DNA from: Trabulsiella guamensis ATCC 49490
GTDB lineage: Bacteria > Pseudomonadota > Gammaproteobacteria > Enterobacterales > Enterobacteriaceae
Reading direction: 5' to 3'
DNA length: 64,000 nt
Assembly: GCF_000734965.1 (NCBI RefSeq)
Contig: NZ_JMTB01000044.1
Span: 1 to 64,000, forward strand
Within the stretch, counting starts at the first letter, position 1; each line of letters opens with the position of its first letter. A program made the position numbers and the translations under genes. Below are positions 9,579-19,602 of this stretch, piece by piece. The notes under the pieces were generated by a model that had not been told where the DNA came from, made no database searches, and was given only the letters and a program-made list of their open reading frames with translations.

Positions 9579-10708
9579 TACGCGCCCTCCCCAAGCCCAG
9601 ACGCGATGGCCTCACCAATCGCGTCCAGTGCCTGTTTCGCATCATCGCCCTGGGCGGTGAAACGCAGACGGTGGCCTTTTTTCACCCCAAGGGCGACCAC
9701 TTTCATCAGACTGCGGCCATTGGCCGGTTTGCCACTGCCATCCAGGTTGGCGACAGTAATTTCGCTATTAAATTGTTTAATGGTATTCACCAGCATCGTC
9801 CCTGGGCGCGCATGCAAGCCATGTTCATTACGCACCACAAATTCCGCACTCAGTACATCGTCAGCGATCGCCTCGTCACTGGTCAGCAGCGCCAGCAGCG
9901 TGACGGCGTCCGCGTTCAGCAGACGTTCAGCCTTGTTATCCACCAGCAGGTTGCTTAGTCGGTTCAGTACCGCCACCGGTTGTTCATCTGCCATCGCCAC
10001 GGTCACCAGCAGCGACGCCGGTTGCCCTTCCACACTGAATTCTGCCACCGCGCGACTTACCGCCACCGCACTTTTCAGGTTGCCTTCAGCACTGTCGTTC
10101 AGCCAGATCCCCTGCCCAAGGTTCAGCGGTCGGTCGCTCACGGCACGGGAGACAAACGCGGTGTCCACCGCACCGGCTTCTTTCAGACGACCAGCGTTCA
10201 GCGCCTGTAGCGTCACCAGGTCACTGGCGATCACATCCAGCGTCAGTGTGTCGTTATCGAGCTTCAGCCCTTCGCCCTGTTTTTCATCCATCAGCAGCGC
10301 ACGCAATGCTTCGGCAGTGGTGGCGGTTTTCAGCTGTTCAGCCACGCTGTCGTCACTGAGAACGTGCGTCAGCTGACGCAACAGGCCAAGGTGCTCATCA
10401 GAGCTGGCGGCGATACCGATCGCTACGTAAGCCACCTGATCGTCTCCCCAGGCCACGCCCTGTGGAAACTGATAAACCTGCACGCCGGTTTTCAGGACCT
10501 GGTCGCGCGTATCGGTGGTGCCGTGCGGAATCGCAATCCCGTTGCCAAGAAACGTGGAAGTCTGCTTTTCACGCGCCAGCATGCCGTCAACATAACCGTC
10601 GGCGACGTTACCCGCCGCGACCAGTGCGGATGCAATCTGGCGAATGGCCTCTTCTTTACTTCCCGCCTGCTTGCCGGGATGAATATCCTGAACAGATAAC
10701 TGGAACAT
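9578..10708 (-). CDS. fruB: Fructose PTS diphosphoryl transfer protein FruB (IIA-HPr fusion)
   Basis: FruB passes phosphate from enzyme I to FruA. The 376-aa product equals E. coli FruB in length. It has an N-terminal IIA domain with phospho-His62 ([13 protein letters not shown]), a central linker domain, and a C-terminal HPr-like (FPr) domain with [13 protein letters not shown] supplying the second phospho-His near residue 299. The start is taken at [16 protein letters not shown] lies just upstream, and the 14 codons of upstream open frame fall in the operator region. First gene of the operon, with two Cra operators immediately upstream. Confidence 0.97.
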   Translation of the reverse strand: MFQLSVQDIHPGKQAGSKEEAIRQIASALVAAGNVADGYVDGMLAREKQTSTFLGNGIAIPHGTTDTRDQVLKTGVQVYQFPQGVAWGDDQVAYVAIGIAASSDEHLGLLRQLTHVLSDDSVAEQLKTATTAEALRALLMDEKQGEGLKLDNDTLTLDVIASDLVTLQALNAGRLKEAGAVDTAFVSRAVSDRPLNLGQGIWLNDSAEGNLKSAVAVSRAVAEFSVEGQPASLLVTVAMADEQPVAVLNRLSNLLVDNKAERLLNADAVTLLALLTSDEAIADDVLSAEFVVRNEHGLHARPGTMLVNTIKQFNSEITVANLDGSGKPANGRSLMKVVALGVKKGHRLRFTAQGDDAKQALDAIGEAIASGLGEGA

Positions 10709-10730
10709 GGTTCTCCTCTCCTGCTGATAG

Positions 10731-10742
10731 TGAATCGTTTCA
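10731..10742. promoter_or_regulatory. Candidate Cra (FruR) operator, proximal
   Basis: TGAATCGTTTCA matches the Cra core TGAATCGTTTCA/TGAAACGTTTCA. It lies 23 bp upstream of the fruB start. Cra would repress fruBKA until fructose 1-phosphate appears. Confidence 0.82.
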
Positions 10743-10796
10743 GCTCGCATGAGAAAAAAGCGTCATCTGTTCTTGCAGACATCCGTCAGATGACGC

Positions 10797-10808
10797 TGAA
10801 ACGTTTCA
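10797..10808. promoter_or_regulatory. Candidate Cra (FruR) operator, distal
   Basis: TGAAACGTTTCA is a perfect 12-bp palindrome identical to the Cra consensus, 66 bp upstream of the proximal site (centre to centre). Paired operators upstream of fruB are the known E. coli arrangement. Confidence 0.88.
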
Positions 10809-10890
10809 AGGAGTGTGTGCCTTTCTGCGGGCTGCTGCAAGAAAAGCTGAAAAATTGATCGCAGAAGTTAGATGTACTGCACATTTCGTT

Positions 10891-10917
10891 AGCATCAGCG
10901 CCACATTTGCTGATGCT
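10891..10917. repeat. Inverted repeat in the fruB-setB intergenic region
   Basis: AGCATCAGC (10891-10899) and GCTGATGCT (10909-10917) are perfect 9-bp arms around a 9-base loop. No T-run follows on either strand, so it is not an obvious terminator. It sits in the 372-bp region between fruB and setB, closer to setB. It could be an operator or an RNA hairpin in a setB leader. Confidence 0.6.
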
Positions 10918-11080
10918 GAACGGATTGTTTTGCAGACACTTCAGCAACGTTCAGCTTTATTGCAAATACGAAGTGAAATGGCTTTTTGATTTTTTCGTGC
11001 GGAATTTGATTTAAGCAGCTGTTTATTTTCTGACTACCGACGTACACTCGCGCGTCCCCTTTTTTTACCGATCGAGAAAC

Positions 11081-12262
11081 ATGCAAAACAGTTCTGCTGC
11101 CGCTACCCGCCGTGGTTTTGATATTACGTCGTCCTCATTTCTGCTCGTCGCTTTTTTAACTGGTATTGCTGGCGCGCTGCAAACGCCGACACTGAGCCTG
11201 TTTCTGACCAATGAGGTACACGCCCGACCGGCGATGGTGGGCTTTTTCTTTACCGGCAGCGCGGTGATTGGCATCCTGGTCAGTCAGTTTCTCGCGGGGC
11301 GTTCCGACCGCAAAGGGGATCGAAAATCGCTGATCGTTTTCTGCTGTTTATTAGGCGTACTGGCCTGCGCGCTGTTCGCCTGGAACCGCAACTATTTTAT
11401 TTTGCTGTTTATCGGCGTCTTTCTGAGTAGCTTCGGCTCCACCGCCAACCCGCAAATGTTTGCCCTCGCCCGCGAGCATGCCGACCATACTGGTCGTGAA
11501 GCCGTCATGTTCAGCTCCGTCTTACGTGCGCAGGTCTCGCTGGCCTGGGTTATCGGTCCGCCTCTGGCCTACGCGCTGGCAATGGGATTTGGCTTTACGG
11601 TGATGTACCTTTGCGCCGCCGTCGCTTTTGTCGCCTGTGCGACCATCGTGTGGTTTTTTCTGCCGAGTATGCGCAAGGAGCCGAAAGCCGTCACCAGCCA
11701 TGTTGAAGCGCCACGCCGCAATCGTCGTGATGCTTTACTGCTGTTTGTGATTTGCACGTTGATGTGGGGAACCAACAGTCTGTACATCATCAACATGCCG
11801 CTGTTTATTATTGACGAATTGCATCTGCCGGAAAAACTGGCGGGGCTGATGATGGGCACCGCCGCCGGGCTGGAAATCCCGACGATGCTGATCGCCGGTT
11901 ACTACGCGAAACGCTTCGGCAAACGCTTTCTGATGCGCATTGCCGCGGTGGCAGGTCTGCTGTTTTATGCCGGCATGCTGACGGTGCATACGCCAGTGCT
12001 GCTGCTGGGAATGCAGTTGCTGAACGCCATTTACATCGGCATCCTGGCCGGTATCGGCATGCTCTATTTTCAGGATCTGATGCCCGGTCAGGCGGGGTCT
12101 GCGACCACGTTGTACACCAATACCACCCGCGTGGGCTGGATCATTGCAGGCTCGCTGGCGGGGGTTGTGGCGGAAATCTGGAACTACCATACGGTATTCT
12201 GGATTGCGCTCGGTATGGGCGTGCTGACGATGGGTTGCCTGCTGCGCATTAAAGACGTTTAG
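11081..12262 (+). CDS. setB: Sugar efflux transporter SetB
   Basis: SetB is an inner-membrane major facilitator superfamily exporter; E. coli SetB exports lactose and glucose analogues. The 393-aa length equals E. coli SetB, and about 12 hydrophobic segments are visible. The family motif LAGRSDRKGDRKSLI lies between TM2 and TM3. The start ATG follows GAGAAAC, a modest ribosome-binding site. It is divergent from fruB and sits at the left edge of the accessory block; the next gene (a histidine kinase) converges on it with a gap of only 2 bp and no clear terminator. Confidence 0.93.
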   Translation: MQNSSAAATRRGFDITSSSFLLVAFLTGIAGALQTPTLSLFLTNEVHARPAMVGFFFTGSAVIGILVSQFLAGRSDRKGDRKSLIVFCCLLGVLACALFAWNRNYFILLFIGVFLSSFGSTANPQMFALAREHADHTGREAVMFSSVLRAQVSLAWVIGPPLAYALAMGFGFTVMYLCAAVAFVACATIVWFFLPSMRKEPKAVTSHVEAPRRNRRDALLLFVICTLMWGTNSLYIINMPLFIIDELHLPEKLAGLMMGTAAGLEIPTMLIAGYYAKRFGKRFLMRIAAVAGLLFYAGMLTVHTPVLLLGMQLLNAIYIGILAGIGMLYFQDLMPGQAGSATTLYTNTTRVGWIIAGSLAGVVAEIWNYHTVFWIALGMGVLTMGCLLRIKDV

Positions 12263-12264
12263 GT

Positions 12265-13611
12265 TCAGTACTGCTCACTTTTAATACGGTATACGGTAAC
12301 GGTCAGCCCCGTCAGGCCGTTACAGGCGGTCAGCGTCCAGCCGTGCGCTGTGCAAATCTCCTGGCAAATCGCCAGCCCGAGACCCGCGCCCGTATCCCGG
12401 CGATGCACCCCGCGCCAGAAACGTTCAAATAAATGCGGTATATCTTCAGGTTCGACTCCGGCGCCCTGGTCACTGACGCTCAGGCTCTCACCTCGCACGT
12501 CGACGCTGACGACTGTGCCTGGCGGCGCATGTTGAATGGCATTTTCAATCAGATTCTTCAGTAGCGTAAAGAATGCGCCCCGGTCGACATGCCATTTCGG
12601 CATCTCGTCGTCGCCGTGAATAACGAGCCTGACACTGGCGTCATCGGCGATGCGTTGCAGATAACCAGCGGCATCACGCGCCACCTCGCAGGCATTCACA
12701 TCGCTGAAGCGGTAACTCAGCGGCTCGCTCGCTTCAGCCAGCAATAACAGTTGCTGCACCTGACGCGCCAGGTGCGACACCTGCATCAACAGCGGTTCAC
12801 GCACTTCGGCGCTCTCTTCCATCAGCTCCACTTCAGCACGCAGCAGCGTCAGCGGTGTTTTTAACTCGTGAGCGGCGGTGGCGAGAAAATCCTGCTGGCC
12901 GCGAAAGCTTTTTTCCAGCCTGCCAAGTGCCTGATTAAAACTGGCGATGAGCGGGATCAGTTCAGCGGGGACATGGTCTGTATCAAGCCGGTTACTGAGC
13001 GAACGGGGAGAAATTTGCGTGGCGGCCTGCGAAATTTTACGCAGCGGCCGCAACGCATATTTCAGGCTCAGGCAGACGCAGGCGGCAAAAGTCACCAGCA
13101 GAACCAGGCTAAACGCAATCACGCCCAGACGAATAAAAGGCAGCGCAAAGCTCAGATGCAGAAAATCGACAATCCGCGAGCTGACCGCCAGCTCGACAAC
13201 CCACGTATGGCCGTCGTGCTGTCGTGTTTCTCTCGCCCCGTCATAAAGCACGTCATCGTAGGTAAATTCAAAACGTTGTTCGGGGCGTTGCGTTATCGCG
13301 TCGCGATCCGGCCAGCGCGTTGCCCCCGGCGAAAGCAATACCACCTGGCCCTTATCGTCCAGCACCCGCCAGGCGGTTTCCTGACGCAGGCTGTCATATA
13401 TCCACAGCGGGTGAATGTCGCTGTCGGTAAATCCCGTCGGGATACCCTGCGCATCGAACTGCAGCCGCTCTGCCAGCGCCTGCGTACGTTCGGGCAACGC
13501 CATACCCGGCAGGCGATCCTTCACTATTGCGCCAAACGCCACCAGCAGGCCGATACTCAGCAGCGTACCAGCCACATAAGCCAGCAGGATGCGGAGCGAC
13601 AGACTATTCAC
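12265..13611 (-). CDS. Sensor histidine kinase of a MipA-linked two-component system
   Basis: This is an inner-membrane histidine kinase. A first membrane segment (LSLRILLAYVAGTLLSIGLL) is followed by a periplasmic region of about 120 aa, then a second segment (LGVIAFSLVLLVTFAACVCL). After that come a HAMP-like linker, a HisKA dimerisation domain with the phospho-acceptor His in FLATAAHELKTPLTLL, and an ATPase domain with the N box NLIENAIQHAP and G boxes SDQGAGV and GAGLGLAI. The preferred start is GTG at 13611, overlapping the end of the regulator gene by 8 bp; ATG at 13635 is the alternative. It is the third gene of the mipA-like/regulator/kinase operon. The signal is unknown, and it is not the QseC or BasS gene by position. 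Confidence 0.88.
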   Translation of the reverse strand: MNSLSLRILLAYVAGTLLSIGLLVAFGAIVKDRLPGMALPERTQALAERLQFDAQGIPTGFTDSDIHPLWIYDSLRQETAWRVLDDKGQVVLLSPGATRWPDRDAITQRPEQRFEFTYDDVLYDGARETRQHDGHTWVVELAVSSRIVDFLHLSFALPFIRLGVIAFSLVLLVTFAACVCLSLKYALRPLRKISQAATQISPRSLSNRLDTDHVPAELIPLIASFNQALGRLEKSFRGQQDFLATAAHELKTPLTLLRAEVELMEESAEVREPLLMQVSHLARQVQQLLLLAEASEPLSYRFSDVNACEVARDAAGYLQRIADDASVRLVIHGDDEMPKWHVDRGAFFTLLKNLIENAIQHAPPGTVVSVDVRGESLSVSDQGAGVEPEDIPHLFERFWRGVHRRDTGAGLGLAICQEICTAHGWTLTACNGLTGLTVTVYRIKSEQY

Positions 13612-14290
13612 CGGTATCGCTTTTATGCAGTGCATAGCCCTGCCCTCTCTGGTTAACGATATGCAGACCGGAGCCAATGGCTGCCAGTTTGCGGCGCAGC
13701 CGGTGCAGGGCAACATCCAGAGCGCCTGGCGTCACCGCGTCGCTTAACCCCCAGCCCGCCGCCTCCAGCGCGCTGCGACGTACAACACCGCCCTGCTTGT
13801 GGATAAGCGTCAACATGATCTGCATCTCCGCCGGGGCGAGGGTAACGCTGTCTTCATGGCAGCGCATCACGCCTACATCAGGCAGTATCGTGATGTCGCC
13901 GAAGCCGGGTTCAAGTGGCTGGCTGATGACGGGACGGCGCAGCAGCGCACGCACACGAGCGACCAGCTCGACCATCGCAAAGGGTTTGGGCAGATAGTCG
14001 TCGGCTCCGGCTTCCAGTCCTTCAACTCGATCGTGCAGGGCATCCCGGGCGGTGAGGATCAGGCATGGCACGGTGATATTGCGCTGACGCAGTTGCTGAA
14101 GCAAAAGCAAACCATCGCCGTCCGGCAGCCCGCGATCCAGCACCAGCGCCTGGTAAGAGACCATCTGCAACGCGCTCAATGCGCCCTCCCGGCTGCCGAC
14201 GGTATCGACAGAAATTCCGGCGCTGGTCAGCCCCTTCTCCACCAGTCTCGCCAGATGCCCATGGTCTTCAATTAACAGTATTCTGCCCAT
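13604..14290 (-). CDS. OmpR-family response regulator of a MipA-linked two-component system
   Basis: The 228-aa protein has a receiver domain with the acidic pair E8-D9, phospho-acceptor D52 in LVLDRGLPDGDG, Thr in ILTARD, and Lys in LPKPF. A C-terminal winged-helix DNA-binding domain includes LDVALHRLRRKL. Its ATG shares one base with the stop of the MipA-like gene (TGATG), and it overlaps the kinase gene, so the three genes look translationally coupled. The sensed signal and targets are unknown. Autoregulation of the operon is an inference from the arrangement. Confidence 0.92.
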   Translation of the reverse strand: MGRILLIEDHGHLARLVEKGLTSAGISVDTVGSREGALSALQMVSYQALVLDRGLPDGDGLLLLQQLRQRNITVPCLILTARDALHDRVEGLEAGADDYLPKPFAMVELVARVRALLRRPVISQPLEPGFGDITILPDVGVMRCHEDSVTLAPAEMQIMLTLIHKQGGVVRRSALEAAGWGLSDAVTPGALDVALHRLRRKLAAIGSGLHIVNQRGQGYALHKSDTGE

Positions 14291-15057
14291 CAGAAGCGGT
14301 ACATATACCCCAGAAAAATGCGATCATCGTTTGAACGGTCAACCAGCGGGCTCTCTTTGACTTCAGAGGAGAGTCGGGTGACTTCCAGATCGAGCATTAC
14401 AGAATGGTGGGCACTGAAGCGGTAAACGCTCAGCAGACCGAGTTCCGCGCTCAGTGACGATTCGCCCTGATAAGCTGGTCGCCAGTCACGGGCTTCATCC
14501 GCACGCACGCCATAGTAATAGTCGACATATTTTTTATCATGCCAGGTCGCGACAACGCGCGGCGTCAGAGACAAATCCCCCCACTGCCAGCGCCGCTCAG
14601 CGCCCAGACTGACGCGCTGCCCCTTGCTGTTGCCGGAGAGATCATGCGTCCAGTCGGCATGCAACGTAGCCCAGGGGTTTTGCCACTCGATTTTCGCTCC
14701 ACCCCAGAAGCCACCTTTACGCTTCGCCATGCCGTCGAGAATATCGGCGTCGTCAGCATCATATCCCGAGCCGTCATATCTGCCGATAAGACCCATATTC
14801 AGCCGCTGAGTTTCACTGAACGTGACGCCCGGAAGTTTTATTTCTGCTTCGGTGCCAAAAAAGTGCAGGTACGAATTATCAAAGTAGAGTAGCGGCAGCG
14901 GCGTAGTGTCACGCGACATTCCTTTATAAGGCTTTTGCGCACTGGCGACGCCAGCGCCAATGCCCCAGTCGGCGGCGAAAGCAGAAGAAGACGCGAGCAT
15001 CATTGTGCTGAGGATGGCCGCGGCGGTAAGCCGTCCGGCCTGCAGGCGATATTGCAT
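14290..15057 (-). CDS. MipA/OmpV-family outer membrane protein
   Basis: This 255-aa secreted protein has a signal peptide over about residues 1-29 ending AFA/AD and a beta-barrel-like sequence with alternating aromatic residues. It ends YMYRF with the terminal Phe of outer-membrane proteins. The early GIGAGVASAQKPYKGM resembles the MipA/OmpV family. E. coli MipA is a scaffold linking a transglycosylase with PBP1B; other members serve as outer-membrane pores or adhesins, so the exact role here is open. It begins the operon with the response regulator and kinase. Its ribosome-binding site (GGGGAA) is the 3' arm of a 12-bp hairpin that starts 7 bases after cusA ends. Confidence 0.85.
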   Translation of the reverse strand: MQYRLQAGRLTAAAILSTMMLASSSAFAADWGIGAGVASAQKPYKGMSRDTTPLPLLYFDNSYLHFFGTEAEIKLPGVTFSETQRLNMGLIGRYDGSGYDADDADILDGMAKRKGGFWGGAKIEWQNPWATLHADWTHDLSGNSKGQRVSLGAERRWQWGDLSLTPRVVATWHDKKYVDYYYGVRADEARDWRPAYQGESSLSAELGLLSVYRFSAHHSVMLDLEVTRLSSEVKESPLVDRSNDDRIFLGYMYRF

Positions 15058-15066
15058 GTCATTATT

Positions 15067-15100
15067 CCCCGGATAATCAAGAAATCACGATTATCCGGGG
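15067..15100 (-). promoter_or_regulatory. 12-bp perfect hairpin between cusA and the mipA-like gene
   Basis: CCCCGGATAATC and GATTATCCGGGG form perfect arms around a 10-base loop. Read on the minus strand, it starts 7 bases past the cusA stop. Its 3' arm ends in GGGG, 9 bases before the mipA-like ATG, so the likely Shine-Dalgarno is inside the stem. No T-run follows (AATAATG), so it is not a standard intrinsic terminator. It may control translation, or protect the cus mRNA end. Confidence 0.7.
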
Positions 15101-15107
15101 ACGAATC

Positions 15108-18100
15108 TTACCGGGTACTTACTGGCATTTTCTGGACTGTGACGTGATGACGACGTAACCATATGAGTTTGTAGGCCGCAGGAATAATAAACAGCGAGAG
15201 CAGCGGCGCGGTAATCATCCCGCCAATCATTGGCGCCGCAATCCGGCTCATGACTTCCGACCCCGCGCCGGTTCCCCACAAAATCGGTAACAGACCCGCA
15301 ATGATGACGGCAACCGTCATGGCTTTTGGCCGCACGCGCAGCACCGCCCCCTGATAAAGGGCTTCATCAAGCCCTTGCGGCGTGAATGTGTCCTCGCGGG
15401 ACAATGCCGGTTGCGCTTCGATGGCATGACGCAGATACATCAGCATCACCACGCCGAACTCCGCCGCCACCCCTGCCAGGGCAATAAATCCGGTGCCTGT
15501 CGCAACAGACATGTGGAAACCCTGCCAGTAGAGGAACCATATGCCGCCCACCAGTGCGAACGGCAGACTCATCAGGATGAGCAACGCCTCATCAACACGG
15601 CGGAACGCGAGGTAGAGCAGAATGAAAATGATCATCACCGTCATCGGCACCATCAGTTTCAGTTTTTTGTTGGCATGTTCCAGCAATTCAAACTGCCCGG
15701 AGAACGCCACACTGGTACCGGGTTTCAGTTTGACTTTCTCACTGATGGCCGCTTTGAGGTCATTGACGACAGACACCATGTCCCTGCCCCGCGCGTCGAT
15801 GTAAATCCAGCTGGCCGGACGGGCATTTTCGGTTTTCAGCATGGTCGGCCCTGAGACCACCTTCACATCGGCGACATCACCGAGGGTTATCTGCTGCTTC
15901 ATTGGGGTGAGGATCGGCATCTGCTTCAGCGCATTCGGGCTGTTGCGGTAATCCTGCGGATAACGAATATTGATGGGATAACGCGCCACCCCTTCCACCG
16001 TTTCCCCCACCGTAGCGCCACCGATGGCTGATGACACAAACAGCTGTACATCGCCCACCGTCATGCCATAACGGGAAGCTTTTTCGCGGTTGATATCCAC
16101 ATCAATATATCGCCCCCCCTCCAGTCGTTCCGCAAGGGCTGAAACCACGCCTGGTACGGTTCTGGCCACGGTCTCGATGCTCTGGGCTGTCACATCGATA
16201 TCGGACAACACCGTTCCGGAGACCTTAATCCCAATCGGGCTTTTGATCCCGGTAGACAGCATATCAATGCGGTTACGAATCGGCGGCACCCAGAGATTGG
16301 CGAGACCCGGCAAACGAACCGTCGCATCAAGCTCTTCGATGATCCTGTCAATCGTCATTCCCGGTCGCCACTGATCTTCTGGCTTCAGCTGGATTGTCGT
16401 TTCGACCATTTCGAGCGGCGCGGAATCCGTTGCCGTTTCTGCTTTCCCGGTTTTTCCAAATACGGTTGCCACTTCCGGGACGGTTTTGATCAGCTTGTCT
16501 GTGGTCTGCAACAGCGCTGACGCCTGGCCGGGTGAGATACCCGGTAACGTCGAGGGCATGTACAGCAAGTCCCCTTCGTTTATTTTGGGCAGAAACTCGC
16601 CGCCAACCCGGCTCAGCGGCCAGATAACCGTGAAGATGGATAAGGCGGCTATCACCAGCGTGGTCTTCGGCCAGTGCAGCACCCGGAGCAATAACGGATG
16701 ATAAATGTTTATCAGCAAACGGTTCAGCGGGTTACGGGTCTCCGCCGGAATTTTCCCGCGGATCCAGAATCCCATCAGGACAGGGATAACAATAATCGCC
16801 AGCGCGGCGGCCCCGGCCATGGAATAGGTTTTGGTGAAGGCCAGCGGACCAAAAAGGCGGCCTTCCTGCCCTTCAAGGGTGAAGATAGGGATAAATGACA
16901 GCGTAATAATCAGCAGGCTGATAAACAGCGCAGGCCCGACCTCGACCGATGCACTGGTGATCACATTCCAGCGGGTGGCGTTGTCGATTTGCTCTCCAGG
17001 GTGACGGTGCTCCCACTCCTCCAGCCGTTTGTGGGCATTCTCTATCATCACAATGGCGGCATCCACCATCGCCCCCACTGCAATGGCTATCCCACCCAGT
17101 GACATGATATTGGCATTCAGTCCCTGGAAGTGCATTACGATAAAGGCAATACACAGGCCCAGCGGCAGGGAAATGATAGCGACCAGCGCCGAACGGACAT
17201 GCCAGAGAAATAGCGCGCAGACAATAGCCACCACGATAAACTCTTCCAGCAGTTTATGGCTCAGGTTATCAATGGAGCGATCAATTAACTGGCTGCGATC
17301 ATAAGTGGTAACGACCTCTACGCCCTCGGGAAGACTGCTTTTCAGGGTTTCCAGTTTCTCTTTAACCGCCGTGATCACCTGGCGGGCGTTTTTGCCCGAG
17401 CGCAGGATCACGACGCCGCCCGCCACTTCCCCTTCGCCATTAAATTCTGCGATACCCCGGCGCATTTCCGGCCCCGTTTGCACTCTGGCAACGTCGCGGA
17501 GATACACCGGCACACCATTCTCACTGGTTTTAAGGACGATGTTATTGAAGTCATCCATGGTCTGCAGATAGCCACTGGCGCGAACCATATATTCGGCTTC
17601 GGCGATTTCCACAGACGACCCGCCCGCTTCCTGGTTTGAAGATTCCAGCGCCTGCTTAACGTCAGGCAGGCTGACACCGTACTGGGCCAGTTTCATCGGG
17701 TTAACCTGGATCTGATACTGCCTGACCACGCCCCCGACGGACGCCACTTCGGCGACATCAGGGATGGTTTTCAATTCATATTTCAGGAACCAGTCCTGAA
17801 GCGAGCGAAGCTCTGCAAGATCATGCCTGCCGCTACGGTCCACTAGCGCGTATTCGAAAATCCAGCCAACCCCGGTTGCATCAGGCCCTATTTCAGAACT
17901 GACGCCTGCCGGTAATTTCCCCTGCACCTGATTCAGGTATTCCAGTACGCGTGAACGCGCCCAGTACTGATCAGTACCGTCTTCAAAAATGACATACACA
18001 TAGGAATCGCCAAACTGAGAAAACCCGCGGACTGTCTTCGCCCCCGGCACCGACAACATTGTCGTGGTAAGCGGATAAGTCACCTGATCTTCCACAATTC

Positions 18101-18275
18101 GCGGTGCCTGACCGGGGTAACTGGTTTTGATAATGACCTGAACATCTGAGAGGTCCGGCAGCGCATCCACTGGCGTATTGATAATCGTCCACGTTCCCCA
18201 GACACTCAGAAACAGCGCGCCCATGATGACCAGGAAACGGTTAGCCATCGAGCGCCGGATAATCCATTCAATCAT
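15108..18275 (-). CDS. cusA: Copper/silver efflux RND pump CusA
   Basis: CusA is the inner-membrane proton-driven RND pump of the tripartite Cu(I)/Ag(I) exporter. The 1055-aa product (E. coli 1047) starts at [14 protein letters not shown] with GAGGAGACAACG upstream. It has 12 membrane segments, two large periplasmic loops, the heavy-metal efflux motif [16 protein letters not shown] in TM4 and the Met-containing [13 protein letters not shown] expected for the metal relay. A frame extension upstream of the chosen ATG runs back over the end of cusB and is not coding. It is the last of cusCFBA. The SilA proteins of plasmid and chromosomal sil operons are close relatives, so the symbol refers to the Cus/Sil family. 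Confidence 0.95.
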   Translation of the reverse strand: MIEWIIRRSMANRFLVIMGALFLSVWGTWTIINTPVDALPDLSDVQVIIKTSYPGQAPRIVEDQVTYPLTTTMLSVPGAKTVRGFSQFGDSYVYVIFEDGTDQYWARSRVLEYLNQVQGKLPAGVSSEIGPDATGVGWIFEYALVDRSGRHDLAELRSLQDWFLKYELKTIPDVAEVASVGGVVRQYQIQVNPMKLAQYGVSLPDVKQALESSNQEAGGSSVEIAEAEYMVRASGYLQTMDDFNNIVLKTSENGVPVYLRDVARVQTGPEMRRGIAEFNGEGEVAGGVVILRSGKNARQVITAVKEKLETLKSSLPEGVEVVTTYDRSQLIDRSIDNLSHKLLEEFIVVAIVCALFLWHVRSALVAIISLPLGLCIAFIVMHFQGLNANIMSLGGIAIAVGAMVDAAIVMIENAHKRLEEWEHRHPGEQIDNATRWNVITSASVEVGPALFISLLIITLSFIPIFTLEGQEGRLFGPLAFTKTYSMAGAAALAIIVIPVLMGFWIRGKIPAETRNPLNRLLINIYHPLLLRVLHWPKTTLVIAALSIFTVIWPLSRVGGEFLPKINEGDLLYMPSTLPGISPGQASALLQTTDKLIKTVPEVATVFGKTGKAETATDSAPLEMVETTIQLKPEDQWRPGMTIDRIIEELDATVRLPGLANLWVPPIRNRIDMLSTGIKSPIGIKVSGTVLSDIDVTAQSIETVARTVPGVVSALAERLEGGRYIDVDINREKASRYGMTVGDVQLFVSSAIGGATVGETVEGVARYPINIRYPQDYRNSPNALKQMPILTPMKQQITLGDVADVKVVSGPTMLKTENARPASWIYIDARGRDMVSVVNDLKAAISEKVKLKPGTSVAFSGQFELLEHANKKLKLMVPMTVMIIFILLYLAFRRVDEALLILMSLPFALVGGIWFLYWQGFHMSVATGTGFIALAGVAAEFGVVMLMYLRHAIEAQPALSREDTFTPQGLDEALYQGAVLRVRPKAMTVAVIIAGLLPILWGTGAGSEVMSRIAAPMIGGMITAPLLSLFIIPAAYKLIWLRRHHVTVQKMPVSTR

Positions 18276-18285
18276 CGTTGTCTCC

Positions 18286-19536
18286 TCAGTGGCCTGAATG
18301 CGCGCTGGCGACATTTTCCGCATGGCGCATCCGCTCCAGCGCACCCGTGATATTGGCTTCGGAGTCAATCAGGAACAGGCCGCTCACTACCACGGAATCG
18401 CCCTCGCTCAGCCCGGCGCCTATCCCTGCCTGTTGTTGCGACTCATGCAAGACTTTGATGATTTTCGGCACAAACCGGCCGTCTTTATCGACCGTGATCA
18501 CCCGCTGTTCGCTACCGGTATCAATTACCGCCTGAGAGGGGATCAACAGCATGTCCTGACTGCGGGTATTGACCTTCAGATACGCATTCATACCGGGTTT
18601 AAGCTGTTCGTCTTTATTGCTCACCTGCAGACGAACCTGCAGCGTGCGGGTGGTCTGATCCACGCCTGGCAGGAGGGTCCATTTTTCGACGTTAAACGTT
18701 TTATCCGGGTAAGCCGGTACTGATATTTCAAACTGCGAGGTGTTTTTAAGTAGATAAGCTATGGATTCAGGTACCGCTGCGCTTATCCAGACGGGATCCA
18801 TCCCCTGTATCTGGGCCACGACCTTATCCTTTGAAATATTCATGCCGGTGCGCAGATCAAAGGCAGTAATAACGCCGTCGATCGGTGCCGTGATGGTGAA
18901 ACGGGTCTGGATACTGCGGCTTGAACGCAAACGCTGAATATCATTTTCAGGCATACCGGCCAGGCGAAGCCGCTCAAGTACACCTTTAAGCTGCGTGGCC
19001 GACCCGTTGGTGCTGGATAATAAGAGGTATTCGCTCTGCGCTTCGACCCATTCCGGGATGGTGATATCAATCAGCGGTGTGCCTTTTTTTACCTTATCGC
19101 CAATGGTTAGCGGATAGACTTTTTCGACAAAGCCATCTGAACGCGCCTGAACAATAACGAACTGGTATTCGTTAAAACTGACATTCGCCGGGATGGTCTG
19201 CGAATAATTGAGCTGTCCTTTGATGACTTTTTCTGTTTTCAGCCCCAGATTTTGTACCTGAGTGGGATCAATACGAATTCCATGGTCGTTTTTCTCACCC
19301 TCCTCATCGGCATATTTAGGGATTAAATCCATATCCATAAACGGGGATTTCCCCGGCTTGTCGAATTTCGTATCCGGCTTCATTGGGTCATACCAGAAAA
19401 GCACTTTGCGCTCCGCCGGTTTCGCCTGAACGGGTTGTGCAGAAGTAACATAGTGGTAGGCGCCAACAGAAACCAGCCCACCCAGTATGAGGCTGCCAAT
19501 GATCATTGCAGCATACGTTATCTTTAAAGAAGCCAT
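18286..19536 (-). CDS. cusB: Copper/silver efflux adaptor CusB
   Basis: CusB is the periplasmic membrane-fusion protein that bridges CusA and CusC and takes Cu(I)/Ag(I) from CusF. The 416-aa protein has one N-terminal membrane anchor and the Met ligands in [15 protein letters not shown] and [12 protein letters not shown], matching the three-Met site of E. coli CusB. A lipoyl/barrel-sandwich domain follows ([19 protein letters not shown]), then a beta-barrel. The start follows GGGAA. It overlaps nothing and is separated from cusA by 10 bp and from cusF by 66 bp. Confidence 0.95.
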   Translation of the reverse strand: MASLKITYAAMIIGSLILGGLVSVGAYHYVTSAQPVQAKPAERKVLFWYDPMKPDTKFDKPGKSPFMDMDLIPKYADEEGEKNDHGIRIDPTQVQNLGLKTEKVIKGQLNYSQTIPANVSFNEYQFVIVQARSDGFVEKVYPLTIGDKVKKGTPLIDITIPEWVEAQSEYLLLSSTNGSATQLKGVLERLRLAGMPENDIQRLRSSRSIQTRFTITAPIDGVITAFDLRTGMNISKDKVVAQIQGMDPVWISAAVPESIAYLLKNTSQFEISVPAYPDKTFNVEKWTLLPGVDQTTRTLQVRLQVSNKDEQLKPGMNAYLKVNTRSQDMLLIPSQAVIDTGSEQRVITVDKDGRFVPKIIKVLHESQQQAGIGAGLSEGDSVVVSGLFLIDSEANITGALERMRHAENVASAHSGH

Positions 19537-19602
19537 AAAATTCCCGCTTAATGATTTAATCCCCTGGCGTAACCAGCCAAATAATGAATAATCCCTCGTG
19601 CA

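Noticed and set aside
8922..10376. A 484-codon + strand frame opposite fruK and fruB
   Set aside because: The minus-strand FruK and FruB proteins are complete and conserved. The opposite frame is low-complexity Ser/Ala/Thr-rich and has no start signal.
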